A DNA stretch of 64,000 bases from Cordilura impudica (GCA_963682025.1 OY821517.1:25401620-25465619); one strand, 5' to 3'. Counted from the stretch's first letter, positions 12,634 through 24,955 are shown. The notes: a model not told the origin generated them from the letters alone. Program-made: numbers and translations.

Positions 12634-12744
12634 TTTTTTTTTATTTATTTTTTTTTTTTTTTTATAACTGCTAATGAATTATTTTAGATTTTTTTAATAA
12701 ATTTGTTTGAAACAATTATTGTCGTTATTATAGGACTGTTTCAG

Positions 12745-14335
12745 ATTTTTCCGATCGCGAGTGGATAATGTTTTAGATGATTTGTCGTCGATCGCAGGAA
12801 TTGGGGCTCTGTCCGTCCACGATGTGGAAAATCTTGGCCTACACCCGTATCCAGTTGGTGCAGGAATTTTTTTTTATTAATTATTAAACAACAGGGGATG
12901 CCCCTACAGTTGCAGTGCATTGTGTTGATCTCAGGAAAAGAGGTTATGGGAAGGAGGAAATAGGGAGTAGTGATTGTGGATATTTGACTCAAATTTTATT
13001 AGATTATAACTGTCAGGAAAGACCTGTGCGGGGAGTTTATTTCACATATGGCTAGTTCAACTGATAAACGAATTTTCTCTGTAATTCGTTGGGCGGTCAA
13101 TTGGACAATAGACTACAAACGGATGTGATCTACAAGAGAAGCGGGTAGAACGAACTGAAACTCGGGCACTTGGAATAAGTTCGCTAATCTCAGAAGAACA
13201 TTTCCCTTGGTAGTATCTATAGAACAGTGTTACATAAACCACATTCCGACGATGTTCCAATGAGTCAATAGAGTTGGATACCGTACTGTCATTAATAAGC
13301 GACAACGCCCGCCTTTTCACACAGTCCAGTAGCTCCAAAATAGACTTTTAAGCTCCTGCCCATTTTCGGTCGGATGTAAGTGGTATAGACTTTAAGGAGA
13401 TCACAAGGAGTAAAGTAATTTTTGCACCGTTTTTTTTTCGACATTTGAAAAATATGCTCGTTCCAACGAACATCACATTGAATTCTAATGCCCAGAACAT
13501 CAAGAGTATCCGATTCCTCAATACATATTCCACCTATATATACAGATGACATTGTTAAGACCATGGCCCTATGGGTCAACAGACAACATTGAGTCTTGAG
13601 CGCATTAAAATCAACCTTATTCGCTTTACCCCGCTCGGAGATTGTTAACAGGTCTTGATTGAGTTTGTCATTCATTGTCCGCCTTTTGCCCCCCGACCAC
13701 CAAAAGGCTTGGCCTACAATTCAAGGAAAATGAATGACTAATACTGCTGTCATCTGCGAAAGAGTGTATAGGATTGAAAGTTTGGGCAAGGAGGTCGTTC
13801 AGAAAGATAAAGAAAAGAGAAGGAGACCATCATATGCGTCATTCTTTCGCCGATTGGGCTCTAGAGTAATTGTAAACTGACCCGATGTTTTATAGCAAAA
13901 TTGTGTTCAGCAGGCCCTACAGCCCAAAAAAAAATCCACCGTATGATGCGGTTTACACGCTGATGGCATCTTCGGACCTTAGTTTTCAAAAATCAAGCCG
14001 GAGCTCGCGTTAAGGTCAATGGAGATCGTTACCGCACCATGATCAATGATTTTCTTGTTTGAAAATATGGGGGAGATGTGGTTTTAACAGGATGGCGCTA
14101 CGTGCCATACGGCGACCGCAACCATTGTCTTATTGAAATCAAAATTTGGCGATAAGTTGATTTCGAGAAATGGACCTGTCAATTGGACAACAAGATCGTG
14201 CGATTGTTACCTCTGGATTATTTAGAACGCTCGAAAAAGTGTCCCAAAATTAAACGTTTAGAATGCGTGGTGGCCATATGCCCGAAATCATTTTCAAATG
14301 TTAATGCCATGTATTGATCTTTCGAATAAAAAATT
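12745..14335 (+). mobile_element. fossil DD41D-type mariner cut by a LINE
   Basis: Two mariner blocks flank a LINE. The left block (about 12,745-12,890) encodes a decayed helix-turn-helix region (STMWKIL). The right block (13,824-14,335) encodes relics of the catalytic domain and the C-terminus. Nucleotide blocks such as ATACGGCGACCGCAACCAT and AGAAATGGACCTGTCAATTG match the fossil at 25.4-27.3 kb and, more distantly, the intact element at 29.25 kb. Many frameshifts make it inactive. Confidence 0.7.
12912..13822 (-). pseudogene. CR1/Jockey-type LINE 3' end, truncated
   Basis: The minus strand encodes the C-terminal half of a reverse transcriptase and its tail: NKVDFNALKTQC, DVRWNEHIF, TYIRPKMGRS, DSLEHRRNVV and FYRYYQGKCSSEIS. 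It matches the longer copy at 44.9-46.8 kb throughout. Stops and frameshifts occur (for example around 13,330 and 13,440). It is 5'-truncated near 13,822 and sits inside a mariner fossil. Confidence 0.8.
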
Positions 14336-15255
14336 TTTTTTAGTAAAATTTAATTTTTTTGTGTTATTTTTTAGAATTTCAAGTTCTACCGGTCTTAAAA
14401 AACAGCCTTTACTTTCAGTGATCCTTTTGCTGCACACATACCATTTCCGAGAAAAAAAAGTGTGATTTTAATCACAAATTTTAATAATTTTTTCACGTAG
14501 TTTTCTTTCACAATTCATAATAAAGTAAATTAATAATTATATATTGAAAATATATGTATGTAAAACATATTTTGCAAGGCTAACACGATTTAAAAAAATT
14601 TATAATTTTAGTTAAGTAAACCTTTACAAGAGAAAAAGTATATTATATTTTTTTTCGTGCACAAATCTTACTACCGCAAGTTTTCTTTAATAAGTTTTAT
14701 TTTTGAACCAGCAACACTTTTCTAAAGCGGCAGGCAATATGATGGTTGCATCTGATTTGTGTTCATTTTGAAATCAAATTCAGTGAATTCAATTTTATTT
14801 TTCGATCCCCATTGTTCAACAACCAAAATTATTCCTTTTAGACTAAAGAGAATTATATCCACAAACTGCTACTATTTAGTGGGCTTTGTGAGCTTTTGAA
14901 CTCAATAATTGCATTGGCATTTAGGTTTGATTACTTCGATTAATATACTCGTAGCCAACACGCCGTATAATAAGGGATCACTATACGAAGTACACGTGCA
15001 TCGTAAAAAGTAGTCAACAGTGACATTTCGTTAGTTTCGAGTATTATTTTTTTTTTTTTTTTTTATATCATTTTGTTTTGTTTCTATTTGTCATTGTAGA
15101 CAAAACATTAATCTGAGAGGGTATTTACATGTATGCCTAAGTTAAATAAGTCAAATTGAATAAGAGTGCATATTAGAAATTGGGTTAAGTACTTAAATTT
15201 GTTAAATATAACAACCTTAATTGAATCATTGTTTTAACTAGACAACTGTTGGATT
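14336..15255. other. AT-rich spacer
   Basis: No supported gene or element was recognised in this stretch. Confidence 0.35.
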
Positions 15256-15510
15256 GTGTGCCAAAAAACTTTTTTGCTTAGCAGGCTATTTTTAGTTGTG
15301 GAAAAGAGTAGAATTAATGCCGATGTGTACATTAAAGAATGTTTGCAAAAGAGACTACTTTCAAGAGATGCGAATGCAACCAGCTGCCCGAAAAAGAGTG
15401 CTAAAAAGCGCAAAGAAAATCGACAACAATGCCACCTTTTTACCCGGAAAAGCTTCGCTAAACGTAATGTAGAAGTACTTATGGGAAGTATTCCTAAAAA
15501 ACTTTAAAAT
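15256..15510 (+). pseudogene. Tc1/mariner-superfamily transposase fragment (maT/DD37-39D type?)
   Basis: The translation contains RINADVYIKECLQKRLLS, resembling the YxxECLQKRLLP segment that precedes the second catalytic aspartate in maT-like transposases. In another frame it is followed by a decayed remainder. The catalytic region itself is not recognisable. Subfamily assignment is from memory and tentative. Confidence 0.5.
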
Positions 15511-15779
15511 CTTCATTCAGAGCAAGTTTGAACAATTTTACACAAGATATTAATTTGAATAACACTCCCACTGATTTTATTAAAATCGGTTATTTCGGTT
15601 ATTTTTATATGCAAAACCCTTAATTGAACCATTATGATTTCAAACGAGTGATATTAATATTTTCTGGAAACAGTCATTGAAATAAATTTCATCAGTTATT
15701 TTACCAATTGTTATAAAATATGATCACTCACAAATAGGCTGCCACACCAAGGATTTGGTGTACAAATTTTTAAACATGA

Positions 15780-15925
15780 GCCGATTTTTGGGTTTCAGGA
15801 AGGAATTCTCCTTCAAACGCCGTCTAAAATTAGAAGAACTTTGAAGTCCGCTTTAAAGTACACCTCATCATCCATTACTATGCAGAAGTTTGTATAATCA
15901 AAAATTCATAAAATTTTTGTAGATC
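15780..15925 (-). pseudogene. Tc1/mariner transposase fragment, opposite orientation
   Basis: The minus strand encodes IVMDDEVYFKADFK, close to the VMDDETYVKxDF block around the first catalytic aspartate of the same family as the fragment at 15.26 kb. That piece lies on the plus strand, so the two are inverted relative to each other. It is a short relic with a stop soon after. Confidence 0.5.
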
Positions 15926-16378
15926 TGGTTTGGATTGATCTATTTACCTTTCATATTGTCTTTAGTCCATTTCGCCGCTAACATCTCTGTATTATGTTTT
16001 TAGTTGTTTCGCATTGGTTTTTTAAATTTTTTGCATTATTTTCTCCCCTATTATACGATTAAACGGGATAGACTTTGTCTTCATATGTTGTTAAAATTTC
16101 TCGCTATAAAATTAATTGGACGTTTGATATTTGTCTGTCATTTCTCAACTATACATACGATTTTGTACTTCTAAAGGATATATATTTTATCAACGATGCA
16201 TCGCGATGGTTGCAAGGACAGAAATAAATTTGATTGGAATAAATTTTTAAGATATTAAAAACATGTACTAATCAAATTTCAATCTGGGTTGTAAACCGAC
16301 TTTGAATATTACGAAAATATTTCGGTACAGTCTTTACTACTGGTTGTATGAGAGTATAAACATAATCAGACCTTTGCG
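15926..16378. other. AT-rich spacer
   Basis: Nothing recognised. Confidence 0.3.
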
Positions 16379-16985
16379 GAGTTTTTTATATAAAATTGTC
16401 GTAAAAAATCACAAAGCGTCAGCGCACTGTAATAAAATCACTGATGAAGTCTCAATGCCAGGAACCGGTCGGAGTGGTTATAATTTTTGGAAATACTATA
16501 TGCATTCTTCTACCATGCACTACTAAAAAAAAACAATATTCAAATTTGCATATTAATTGCAAACTGTCTGAAGAAATGACGTTAAATGAAAAAATTTATT
16601 TTATTTTTCGTGGTTTTTCATTTTCTAGTTTCCAACTCTCATTATCTCTCTAATGTTGCCATGTTTTTGCAAAAAATTGCTGAGTTTTTTTTCATATAAA
16701 ATTGTCATAAAAAATCGCACTGTCATCGCACTGAAATAAAATCATTGATGAAGGAAGGCTCATTGCCAGAAAGTAGGTTGATTAAGAATACAGAGTAGTT
16801 ATGATTTTTAAAAATATGCGCTTTTTTCGTCTCCACCAGGCACTATTAAAAACAATATTTTTATATCAAATAGAGTATTATTTGCAAACTGTCTGAAAAA
16901 ACGAATTTATTTTATTTTCATTGCGGTGTTGCTCATATTCTCATTTTTCAACTGTCATTCTATATGTAGTGTTGCCATGTTTATA
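16379..16985 (+). repeat. direct tandem duplication, two units of about 300 bp
   Basis: Units 16,379-16,682 and 16,683-16,985 share ATATAAAATTGTC, a CACTGxAATAAAATCAxTGATGAAG block, GCAAACTGTCTGAA and the closing ATGTTGCCATGTTT/GTGTTGCCATGTTT. They have diverged by many substitutions and small indels. No coding content is recognised. It could be a local duplication or a dimeric mobile element. Confidence 0.65.
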
Positions 16986-17125
16986 CCACATTGTGTGGTG
17001 AATATCAAATTTGTAAACAAAAAACATACGTTTTTGATGTTTATGGAAATTATTGAAAAAATAAATTATATTGAAAAAAGGAACATTTAAATTTAATATA
17101 CTTAATTAATTTCGCCAATTAGATA

Positions 17126-18705
17126 CAGTGAATCAAAAGGAAATCAGACAAGACTACCATTCATTTTCTTTCAAGTAAAATTTCATTGAATAATTTTTTT
17201 TTATTATTATTTTAACTCTAGAAATTTTTATTTGGCATTTTAGCCGACGGATTGAAAATAAATTTTTAAAAAAAAAATACCTTACGATTAAGCAACATTC
17301 AAATTTTACAATCAAACGGGAAATCGGACAGGCAAAGTCGACTTTGTTTTTGAAACTAAAATGCACAAAAAGTATTGAGTTGCATTCTATGTGTGTATAC
17401 TTACTTATTCTATGTGTGTATACTTCAGTAGAAATGAGACGACTTATTATACGAATGTATGGAGACGGAAAATATTTAAGAAATATAGCATTATGTTACG
17501 AAAAGATACAGAGAAGAATATAGAGTAGAATAACTTAACCTATAAAAAAAAAGTTTTTATTAAAACTCTTTATTTCCTTATGAGTTTTGAATCTCTCCGT
17601 GACTGTGCGTGACTTTGCGTGACTATTTTAAAATTAATCTTTGGTCACAGCAAGTCTATGGACCAAGTTTAAGATTGACTGGATGAAGGGAAATGGAGTT
17701 TAAATCTTCCGTGACTACAATTTTCAGATCGATCGGATGAAGGGAAATGACATTTAGATCGCTCCGTGACTGTGCGTGACTACGCGTGACCGTGCGTGAC
17801 TACACCAAATTTAATCTATAGTCACAACGAGACTATGGACCAAGATTCAGATCAGTTGGATGAGGGGGAATGGTGTTGCCCCAATAACTATAAAAAGTTA
17901 TTGAATCTAAAGGCAAAGTACTAATTTAATATTTTTTCCATCTTTTTTTTAAATTAAATTTTTTATATATTGTTATTTTTTCGTATAAAAGATTTAAATT
18001 TGTTTCTTATTAATAATTAACAAAAATAACTAAATTACTAGAAACACATGTTTTCGTTAAAAAAAAATTATTTGTTTCGTTTGTGGTGTTCTTTAAGGTT
18101 TTAAAGGCGGAAAAGAGGCGTATTTTCATAATTTTTTTTTGCTAAGATATGAATAATGCTGGATTATTTATTTCATATACACGCTATAGTATAACATTTG
18201 AAGTATCTTTAATAAATAAGTCCGTGATAGTGAATCTCGAAAAATGTTGATTTGCGGTGAACATCATAACTCGTTACCAGATCATGTGAAATAAAAAAAT
18301 TTTGAATTTAAAAACATGATTTTTGCTATAAAATTTCAGTGAATTTATTATTAAAAAATGGGAAAAAGTTAAAAAAAAACTTTTGCTGATTACCTGGTGA
18401 TTTATATGCGGAAATAGTGTATAAAATTTCAAAACGATCGGTCAAGTAAATTTTAAGTTATGATGTTCACGGTCTTCAAAAATGTTGTTTGCGAGAAAAT
18501 CGATTGAAAGTGTTTAACATATGCGATATACCGTATGAGGGCAGGTCCCTTGAAACGCTGTATCTTCGTTAGTTTTGCTCCGATTTACTTGAAGTTTTGG
18601 CAAACACTCTCGACATGGACATTCAGAAAAAATTTTTTTTTTTAAAAGTTTCAAACCCCTTAATGTAAATGATGTAGGATTGTCGATTTTCCTTTTGATT
18701 CACTG
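17126..18705. mobile_element. pogo/Tc1-type non-autonomous element, 1580 bp
   Basis: The terminal inverted repeats CAGTGAATCAAAAGGAAA are perfect over 18 bp and are flanked by TA on both sides (17,124-17,125 and 18,706-18,707). CAGT termini with a TA target suggest the pogo/Tigger branch. I see no transposase frame inside. The interior contains a GTGACTGTGC array at 17.58-17.89 kb, probably a secondary insertion. Confidence 0.7.
17580..17890 (+). repeat. GTGACTGTGC-type array, copy 2
   Basis: Same unit as at 1.94 kb: CTCCGTGACTGTGCGTGACT, then TTTGGTCACAGCAAGTCTAT. It ends at a GTTGCCCC remnant without the GACA tail. It lies within the pogo-like element. Confidence 0.7.
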
Positions 18706-18707
18706 TA

Positions 18708-19233
18708 TTAACGGAGAAACAAAAAATAAAACAGTTTAATGTAAGAAAATAAATTTACAATCTTTGCCGTCGTTGTTTTGAGTATATTTATTTTCGCAAC
18801 GGAAAAACCTTCCGCACCGGTCTGGTTGTGCTGTGTATTGTTAAATTGATAACCCTGATAGAAATGGAGTCTTAATTTTTTCACAACATGTCAAAAAAAA
18901 AAAAAAACACAAGATATCTCAATAATTTTAGAGTAACTTAGGTACTGAAGACGTTTGAATAAAATATCCAACTGGAAAACCAATTAAATTTATTCTCAAA
19001 GAGAAATTCATTAGAAAAAAAAAAAACTATATTTCAAAAAGCTCATAAATATTTTTTTAATGTTAAACAAAGTTAAAGATTTTTTAAATCATTTACCCTC
19101 TACACACACTTTTAAGCACTTTCATTTAGATTTTTGTTTTAACATTCTTTCACTAAATAATTGAAGCATTACCAAAACCAATAATTTGATCTAAAAAAAA
19201 ACAAAACGTGTCTGAACCACAAAACTAAATTAA
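18708..19233. other. AT-rich spacer
   Basis: Nothing recognised. Confidence 0.3.
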
Positions 19234-20575
19234 AATAAGTAAGAAAATTATAGTCGGTCTAGAATGACTATACGATATCCTACACCATGGTTTAGAGACC
19301 CTATCTCTTCGGTCCAACTAATTGGATATAGAAAGTAAGCATAAGCCAAATTAGAGTGGCATTGTTGTTAATTTTTGATGTGTAAATATCTGTACGCGCA
19401 TAAATTTATATTTCACAATACAATCACAGAAACAGCGTAACATGTGAGACGTAAGACAAAATCGGTGTCTCTTATGATTGTATTGGTGAAAAAATTATGA
19501 CATGTAATAACCTGTTTGAAAATTAAATATTAAAAATGCAAAATAAAAACGAAAAATGAAAATGAAAAATAAAAAATGAAAAATAAAAAATGGAAAATGA
19601 AAACTGAAAAATTAAAAATAAAAATGTATAATAAAAAATTAAAAATAAAAAACGAAAAATTTAAAATGAAAAGTGAAAAATAAAAAATGAAAAATGAAAA
19701 ATGAAAAATGAAAAATGAAAAATAAAAAATGAAAAATGAAAAATGAAAAATAAAAAATGATAAATAAGAAATTAAAAATGAAAAACGAAAAACGAAAAAT
19801 TAAAAATTAAAAAATTAAAAATAAAAAATGAAAAAATGAAAAAAGAAAAATAAAAAATAAAAAATGGAAAAAAATTCAAAATTAACCGCTTGAAATAAAT
19901 AATAATATATATTTTTATATTAACAGAGCCCCTGCAGTTGTTTGCTATAAGTGATACATAGATGACGCTTTCTGTTTAATTTTAAAAAAGTGTCATAAAA
20001 AATTTTTTAAATACTAGATGTTTACACATCTCCCCTGTGATCGGACTCACATGATTTTTTTTCCCTTTGAATATGAAAAAGTTCATATCGGCTCCTATAT
20101 TTTGAAAAAATATATACAAACCAAATTTGAGAAAAATCTGTGCAATATTTTTGTTTTTTTGATAGATTTTAGTGAAGATCGGCGAGCAGCTCTATATGGG
20201 GCCTATGACTAAGAATTGTTATTTTTGGATATAATAAGCACATACAAACCCAATTTCACTACATCTATATGATAATTTGGCTCTTATGGCAAAGGGGTCA
20301 TTTGTATGGGAACTAGGTCTGAACATGGACCGAATTTCCCCAATAGCGTTCATCCTATGGCCGATAAAAGCTTATATATCAAATTTCATCAAAATATGTT
20401 CATATTTGCGACCTGTAGTTTGATTACAAAGTTTGCATGGACACACAGACGGACAGAAAGTGATTCTGAGTCTCGATAGGTATAACAAAATATCTAGGTC
20501 AAATATTTTTGCTAGTTACAAGCAGCAGCACAAAGTCAAAATACCCAAACCACATAGTGGTATAGGGTATAACTA
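19234..20575 (+). repeat. mini-me-like repeat, copy 3, split by a family-E element
   Basis: The left part (19,234-19,376) runs from the AAGTAAGAAAATTATAG end to AGAGTGGCATTGTT. The right part (about 20,054-20,575) resumes with AATATGAAAAAGTTCATATCGG and reaches the CCACATAGTGGTATAGGGTATA terminus. The gap is filled by the family-E element. The left palindrome is mutated in one arm. Confidence 0.75.
19377..20053 (-). repeat. family-E repeat, copy 1 (empty site for a mini-me insertion)
   Basis: Read on the minus strand it opens CATGTGAGTCCGATCACAGG and contains AGAAAGCGTCATCTATG and CTTATAGCAAACAACTGCAG. It closes with ACGCTGTTTCTGTGATTGTA. A second copy lies at 42,131-43,300. The middle (19,540-19,870) is an expanded (GAAAAAT/AAAAAAT)n simple repeat. 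It is non-coding and inserted inside a mini-me-like copy. Confidence 0.7.
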
Positions 20576-21719
20576 CGGCCGAAAAAAACACCGAAAGCAC
20601 AATACATGAAATTTGAAATTCTTTACAAAAAAAAATCAAAAAAGAAATATTTTACTTTTACTAAATACAAACACTACAAACAAAATATATAAAAGAAAGA
20701 GTAAAAGTAAATTAAACACAAACTTTAAACTATTTTAAAATTAAAATTGTTTTGTTACCAAATTCATTCAATAAATTTAATGGTAACCAATGAAATTTAG
20801 TTCAAATTAAAAATGAAAGTTCTTTTTATGGTTCAAAAAAAAAAAAAAAGAAAAGCCTTATTTTAATTTATTTTTAGACATATTGCTGGCACGACAAAAA
20901 TCATATTAAGTTTTTATTTTATTAATTTTTTTATAAAGAAAGGGAAATTTTTGCCTTTTTTATATTTAACAAAATATTCACTATGTAGCTTTTTAATAAC
21001 AAAATTCGCTGTGAAATTAAACAAACAAAATAAAATTAAACCTTGAAGAAATACACAAATTGTACAAAAAAAATAATCAGTTTATCAAACTCGTGCTTTA
21101 AATAATTCTTTAACAAAGTTATAAAACAAATTAAATGTAAAATTTTATTTAAACAACAAGCCCCACCCCACCCAACCAAACAAAAAACTATATTAATTTT
21201 GCCAACTGCCAAAGTAGAAACTTTGTTACCCTCTACCCTTGTTCTAAACACAGTATTATAACCGAGGTTGTCAACACTTAAAGACAAAAAAGGCTAGATT
21301 TTAAATTATAATGGCTAGATTTTTAACAACGATGTTTAAAATTAATAAGATAATTAACAAAAATTTTTGATAATTTCGTGATTTTTTAAATGAAAGCAAT
21401 TATTAAATTCAATGAGCATAAATGTAAACATATACAATTACATTTTTGTTTGTTTGCTTATTAGCGATGCATTCCCTTTTTTTGCTTGTTGTTATTTTTT
21501 CACATCTACAAGAAGCAAACAAAAATGTGTATGCATCGCTGATTCATATCTTTACGCTCATATTCTGTTACGTATAAACATGTTTCATATATTTCCGTAT
21601 TTAATTCCTCACATATTTCCTCACGTATTTAATTCCTCACATAGAGGCTCCAAATTCAATAACAAACTGCTGCAAATTATGACTAACATGACTTAATTAT
21701 GACTTAATAATACGACCCA
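20576..21719. other. AT-rich spacer
   Basis: No supported gene. An imperfect inverted repeat (AGCGATGCAT at about 21,463 and ATGCATCGCT at about 21,531) could form a hairpin. Confidence 0.35.
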
Positions 21720-21922
21720 CTTGACCTATTGCGGGGTAGTAGGAATATTTTCAACAGACAGACAGACAGAAAGACAGATGGAAATCGGCAGATTGACTTC
21801 TCCTTTTATAAGCATTAATAATATATATATAGTTTATGGGGGTCTCATAAATTTATTTCGATGAGTTACAAACAGATTGACAAACTGATATATAACCTCT
21901 ACACAGCGGTGTGAGGGTATAA
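21720..21922 (+). repeat. short element with (GACA)n and (TA)n blocks, classic mini-me layout
   Basis: A (GACA)n run at about 21,755-21,775, a short core, a (TA)n run at about 21,823 and a closing GTGTGAGGGTATA give the arrangement described for dipteran mini-me elements: a conserved core between TA and GTCY microsatellites. It is a different subfamily from the 800-bp repeats in this window. Confidence 0.5.
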
Positions 21923-21993
21923 AAATCATTTAAAACGATACTTAATGTTAAACCAAACCCACAAAAATAATGTTTTTTCCTTTTTATACCCTA

Positions 21994-22343
21994 CTAGCAG
22001 ATTCCAGCCCTCTAAATTCGAGTGCAAATTCTAGGAAATTTTATTTTTTCATTAAATAAAGACCCTAAAGTTATGCTAATCAATTATAGCCAATTCACAA
22101 ATCAACACAAAAAAACAAACTCATTTTTATTACACATTAACATTAATAATTTTATGTATGTGTTAGTAGCAACTTTAAATACAATTTACTCAAAATAAAT
22201 GAAAAAATTTTAAAAATCTGTAAATCTGCAAAATGACTAAAAAGAAATACCTTTCAAATAATAGACGTTCGGTCAAAATCGGGATAAAACGGTAGAACAA
22301 AACATCGGTCACAAGAAATCGCCTAGCCTATTAATATTATAGA
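21994..22343 (-). mobile_element. short non-autonomous Helitron, copy 2, precise insertion
   Basis: On the minus strand it begins TCTATAATATTAATAGGCTA and ends CTGCTAG, with flanking A on the 5' side and T on the 3' side. That is the canonical Helitron arrangement (TC...CTRR between A and T, no target duplication). Removing the 350 bp restores the uninterrupted mini-me terminus TATACCCTATACCACTATG. It carries no coding sequence. Confidence 0.85.
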
Positions 22344-22861
22344 TACCACTATGTGGTTTGGGTATAATGACTTGTGCTGCTGTTTGTAACTACCAAAAAT
22401 ATTTGACCTAGACCCATCTTTTATTATACCGATCGACTCAGAATCACGCTCTGAGTCAATTTAGCGATGTCCGTCCGTCTTTGTGTCCATGTAAACTTTG
22501 TAATCAAACTACAGGTCGCAAATACAAATATATTTTGATGAAATTTGGTATATAAGCTGTTATCCGCCATAGGGTGAACGCTATTGAAATTGGTGAAATT
22601 CGGTCCATGTTCAGACTTAGTTCCCATAGAAATGACCCCTATGAAATCGACATAAATTGCCATAAGATCCAAATTATATAGATCTCAGTCAAATTGGGTT
22701 TGTATGTAGTTATTATGTTCATTAATCAGTAGTCCAAAAATAATCTCTATAGAACAATTCTTAGTCATAGGCCCCATATAGAGCTGCTTCCCGATCTTCA
22801 CTTAAATCTATCAAATAATCTAACTCATAAAAACAAAGTTTTTTTAAAACTCTTTCTTTTC

Positions 22862-23262
22862 TTCTGCATATGAGTTTTGAATATCTCCGTGACTGTGCGT
22901 GACTGTGTGTGATTATCTTAAAATTAATCTTTGGCCACAACAAGTCTATGGACAAAGTTTCTGATCCATCGGATGAGGGGAAATGGGGTTTTAATCTCTC
23001 CGTTACTTTGCGTGACTATGCGTGACTGCGCGTGACTATGTCGAAGTTGATCTTGCTTTACAGCGAGTGTGTATGGACCAAGTTTGAGATCGATCGGATG
23101 AGGGGAAATGCCATTTAGATCACTACGTGACTGTGCGTGACCACGCGTGATTGTGCGTGACTACCCCAAAATTAATCTGTAGTCACGACAAGACTATGGG
23201 CCAAGTTTCAAATCAATTGGATAAGGGGGAATGGGGTCCACCCATGGCAGACAGAAAGTATG
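22862..23262 (+). repeat. GTGACTGTGC-type array, copy 3
   Basis: Three to four units of the array seen at 1.94 and 17.58 kb, ending CCCATGGCAGACAGA. It interrupts a mini-me-like repeat, replacing about 60 bp of its consensus around the CTATCAAAAAACAAA block. Confidence 0.7.
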
Positions 23263-23519
23263 AGTTAAAGAAAGACTATAAGTGACTTTACCAAATACGG
23301 TCAGGATCGGTCCATTTTTCGACCTAGTCCCCTTATAAATATAGCACCCGATATGAACTTTTTTCATATCTGCAGCCAAAAAAATTAATAATAATGCCAC
23401 TCAAATTTTGTTTACGCTTATTTTCTATATCCAATTAGTTGGACCGAAGAGATAGGGTCACTAAACCATGGTATAGGATATTGTGTAGTCGGTCTAGACC
23501 GACTATAATGTTCTTACTT

Positions 23520-24774
23520 CATACTTTTTGGTTTTTAGCCATGACACTTTCTAAATGAACATTTGCTTACAGAGCTAAAATAGGAATCAGTAATTTGTTT
23601 TATTTGTTTAACAAAAGTCTTAGCAGGACTTAAGGTTTTTCTTAGAAAAATTCTTGTGTCTGCCGTACAGTCTGTCTGTTTATTTGTCTGTCTGTTAAAT
23701 TCTGTGTGTGTGTGTGTGCGAAAAAGATGTATATCCATCTAGTGTTGATAATTTAAAAAAAACAAAAAATATGAAAACAGACGATTTAAAAGTGGGTCAA
23801 AGTTCATAAATAAATATTCGTTTTTAAGAGCTTTAACAGTTTATAAAATAAACAGGACATCATATTTATAAAATAAACAGGACATCATATTTCTGAACAG
23901 GAAATTCTATATTTTTTTTTTAATTTTACTATACAATATTTCCTACAAATATTTGATATCGTTCCACCTCTTTGAGTTATTTTGAATTTGGCATGAAGGT
24001 TTTCTATCTAATTTAACTTAGAAATAATCAACATTTTGGATATCTGGCTTTTATAGTTCCTGAATTATGGCACCTCTAACACTAATAAAAATCATTAAAA
24101 ACTGTCTGATTTGCGTTTATCTTGAAAGTTGTTAGCTTAAAATTCCAATCGAGATCTCATCCACCAATAGATTAAATTTTTATTACGAAAAGTGAAAGGT
24201 CGTTTCACATTATCTGAAATATATCTCTTTATAGTTCATAGTACGCTACACTTTTGAATGTCTCTTCCTGAAATTTTCACAGGGTATATGTGTAAGGGCT
24301 TATAGGCAATAATTTTTGATATAAGAGATATTCCTCCCTCAGAATTCCTTAAAAATCGATACAAATGTTACCTTACTCTACTAAATAAAAATTTTTAAAT
24401 TGGAACCCTGGCTTTTATAGTTCCCGAAATATAGTGGTGACAAAAGTAAAAAATATTAAAAACTCACAAAAGGTGGATCGACATTCTAACAATTATCCTT
24501 AAAACTAGTTTACTCACAAGATTAGTATTAAAATTGGAATTAATATGACAAAGGAATTTATATTTTTCAGCAAAAGTTCAAAGGTCATAACCATATGTGA
24601 AATTATATCGCTATAAGTAATATTTTTAAAAATTGTTTAAACAAAATTATGTTGTCGCTGATAATCTAATCCTCACTTGTGCTAAATTTAATGAGCCAGC
24701 TTTTATTGGTTACTGATTTATAAATTAAAATTCAAAAGCAAGCTAAAATTTAGTTCGAAAAAGTATATTACTAT
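23520..24774. other. AT-rich spacer
   Basis: No gene recognised. There is a (GT)n run at 23,703-23,718 and a short direct duplication around 23,845-23,895 (TTATAAAATAAACAGGACAT twice). Confidence 0.4.
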
Positions 24775-24955
24775 ATAGCACTCGAAATTCGGGTGCAAAT
24801 TCTCGAAAATATTATTTTTTCATTCAATTTTTGTCTGCCAATATTTTTTTATCTATATATATAAAATATTTAAGAATATTTAAATGAGCCTAAAGGTATG
24901 TTAATCAATTTTAGCAATTCAAAATTAAACACAGAGCGTCCGATATATAATTTAA
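24775..24955 (-). mobile_element. short Helitron family, degenerate fragment
   Basis: Partial similarity to the 350-bp Helitron family (AATTCGGGTGCAAATTCTCG and GTATGTTAATCAATTTTAGC). The TC and CTAG termini are missing. Confidence 0.45.

Larger units (their letters stand above)
21985..23519 (-). repeat. mini-me-like repeat, copy 4, with two nested insertions
   Basis: The terminus TATACCCTA (21,985-21,993) is separated by a Helitron from its continuation TACCACTATGTGGTTTGG at 22,344. The body continues to about 22,815, is interrupted by a GTGACTGTGC array, and resumes at about 23,280. It ends with the perfect TAGTCGGTCT/AGACCGACTA palindrome at about 23,487-23,506 and TTCTTACTT. Confidence 0.85.
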
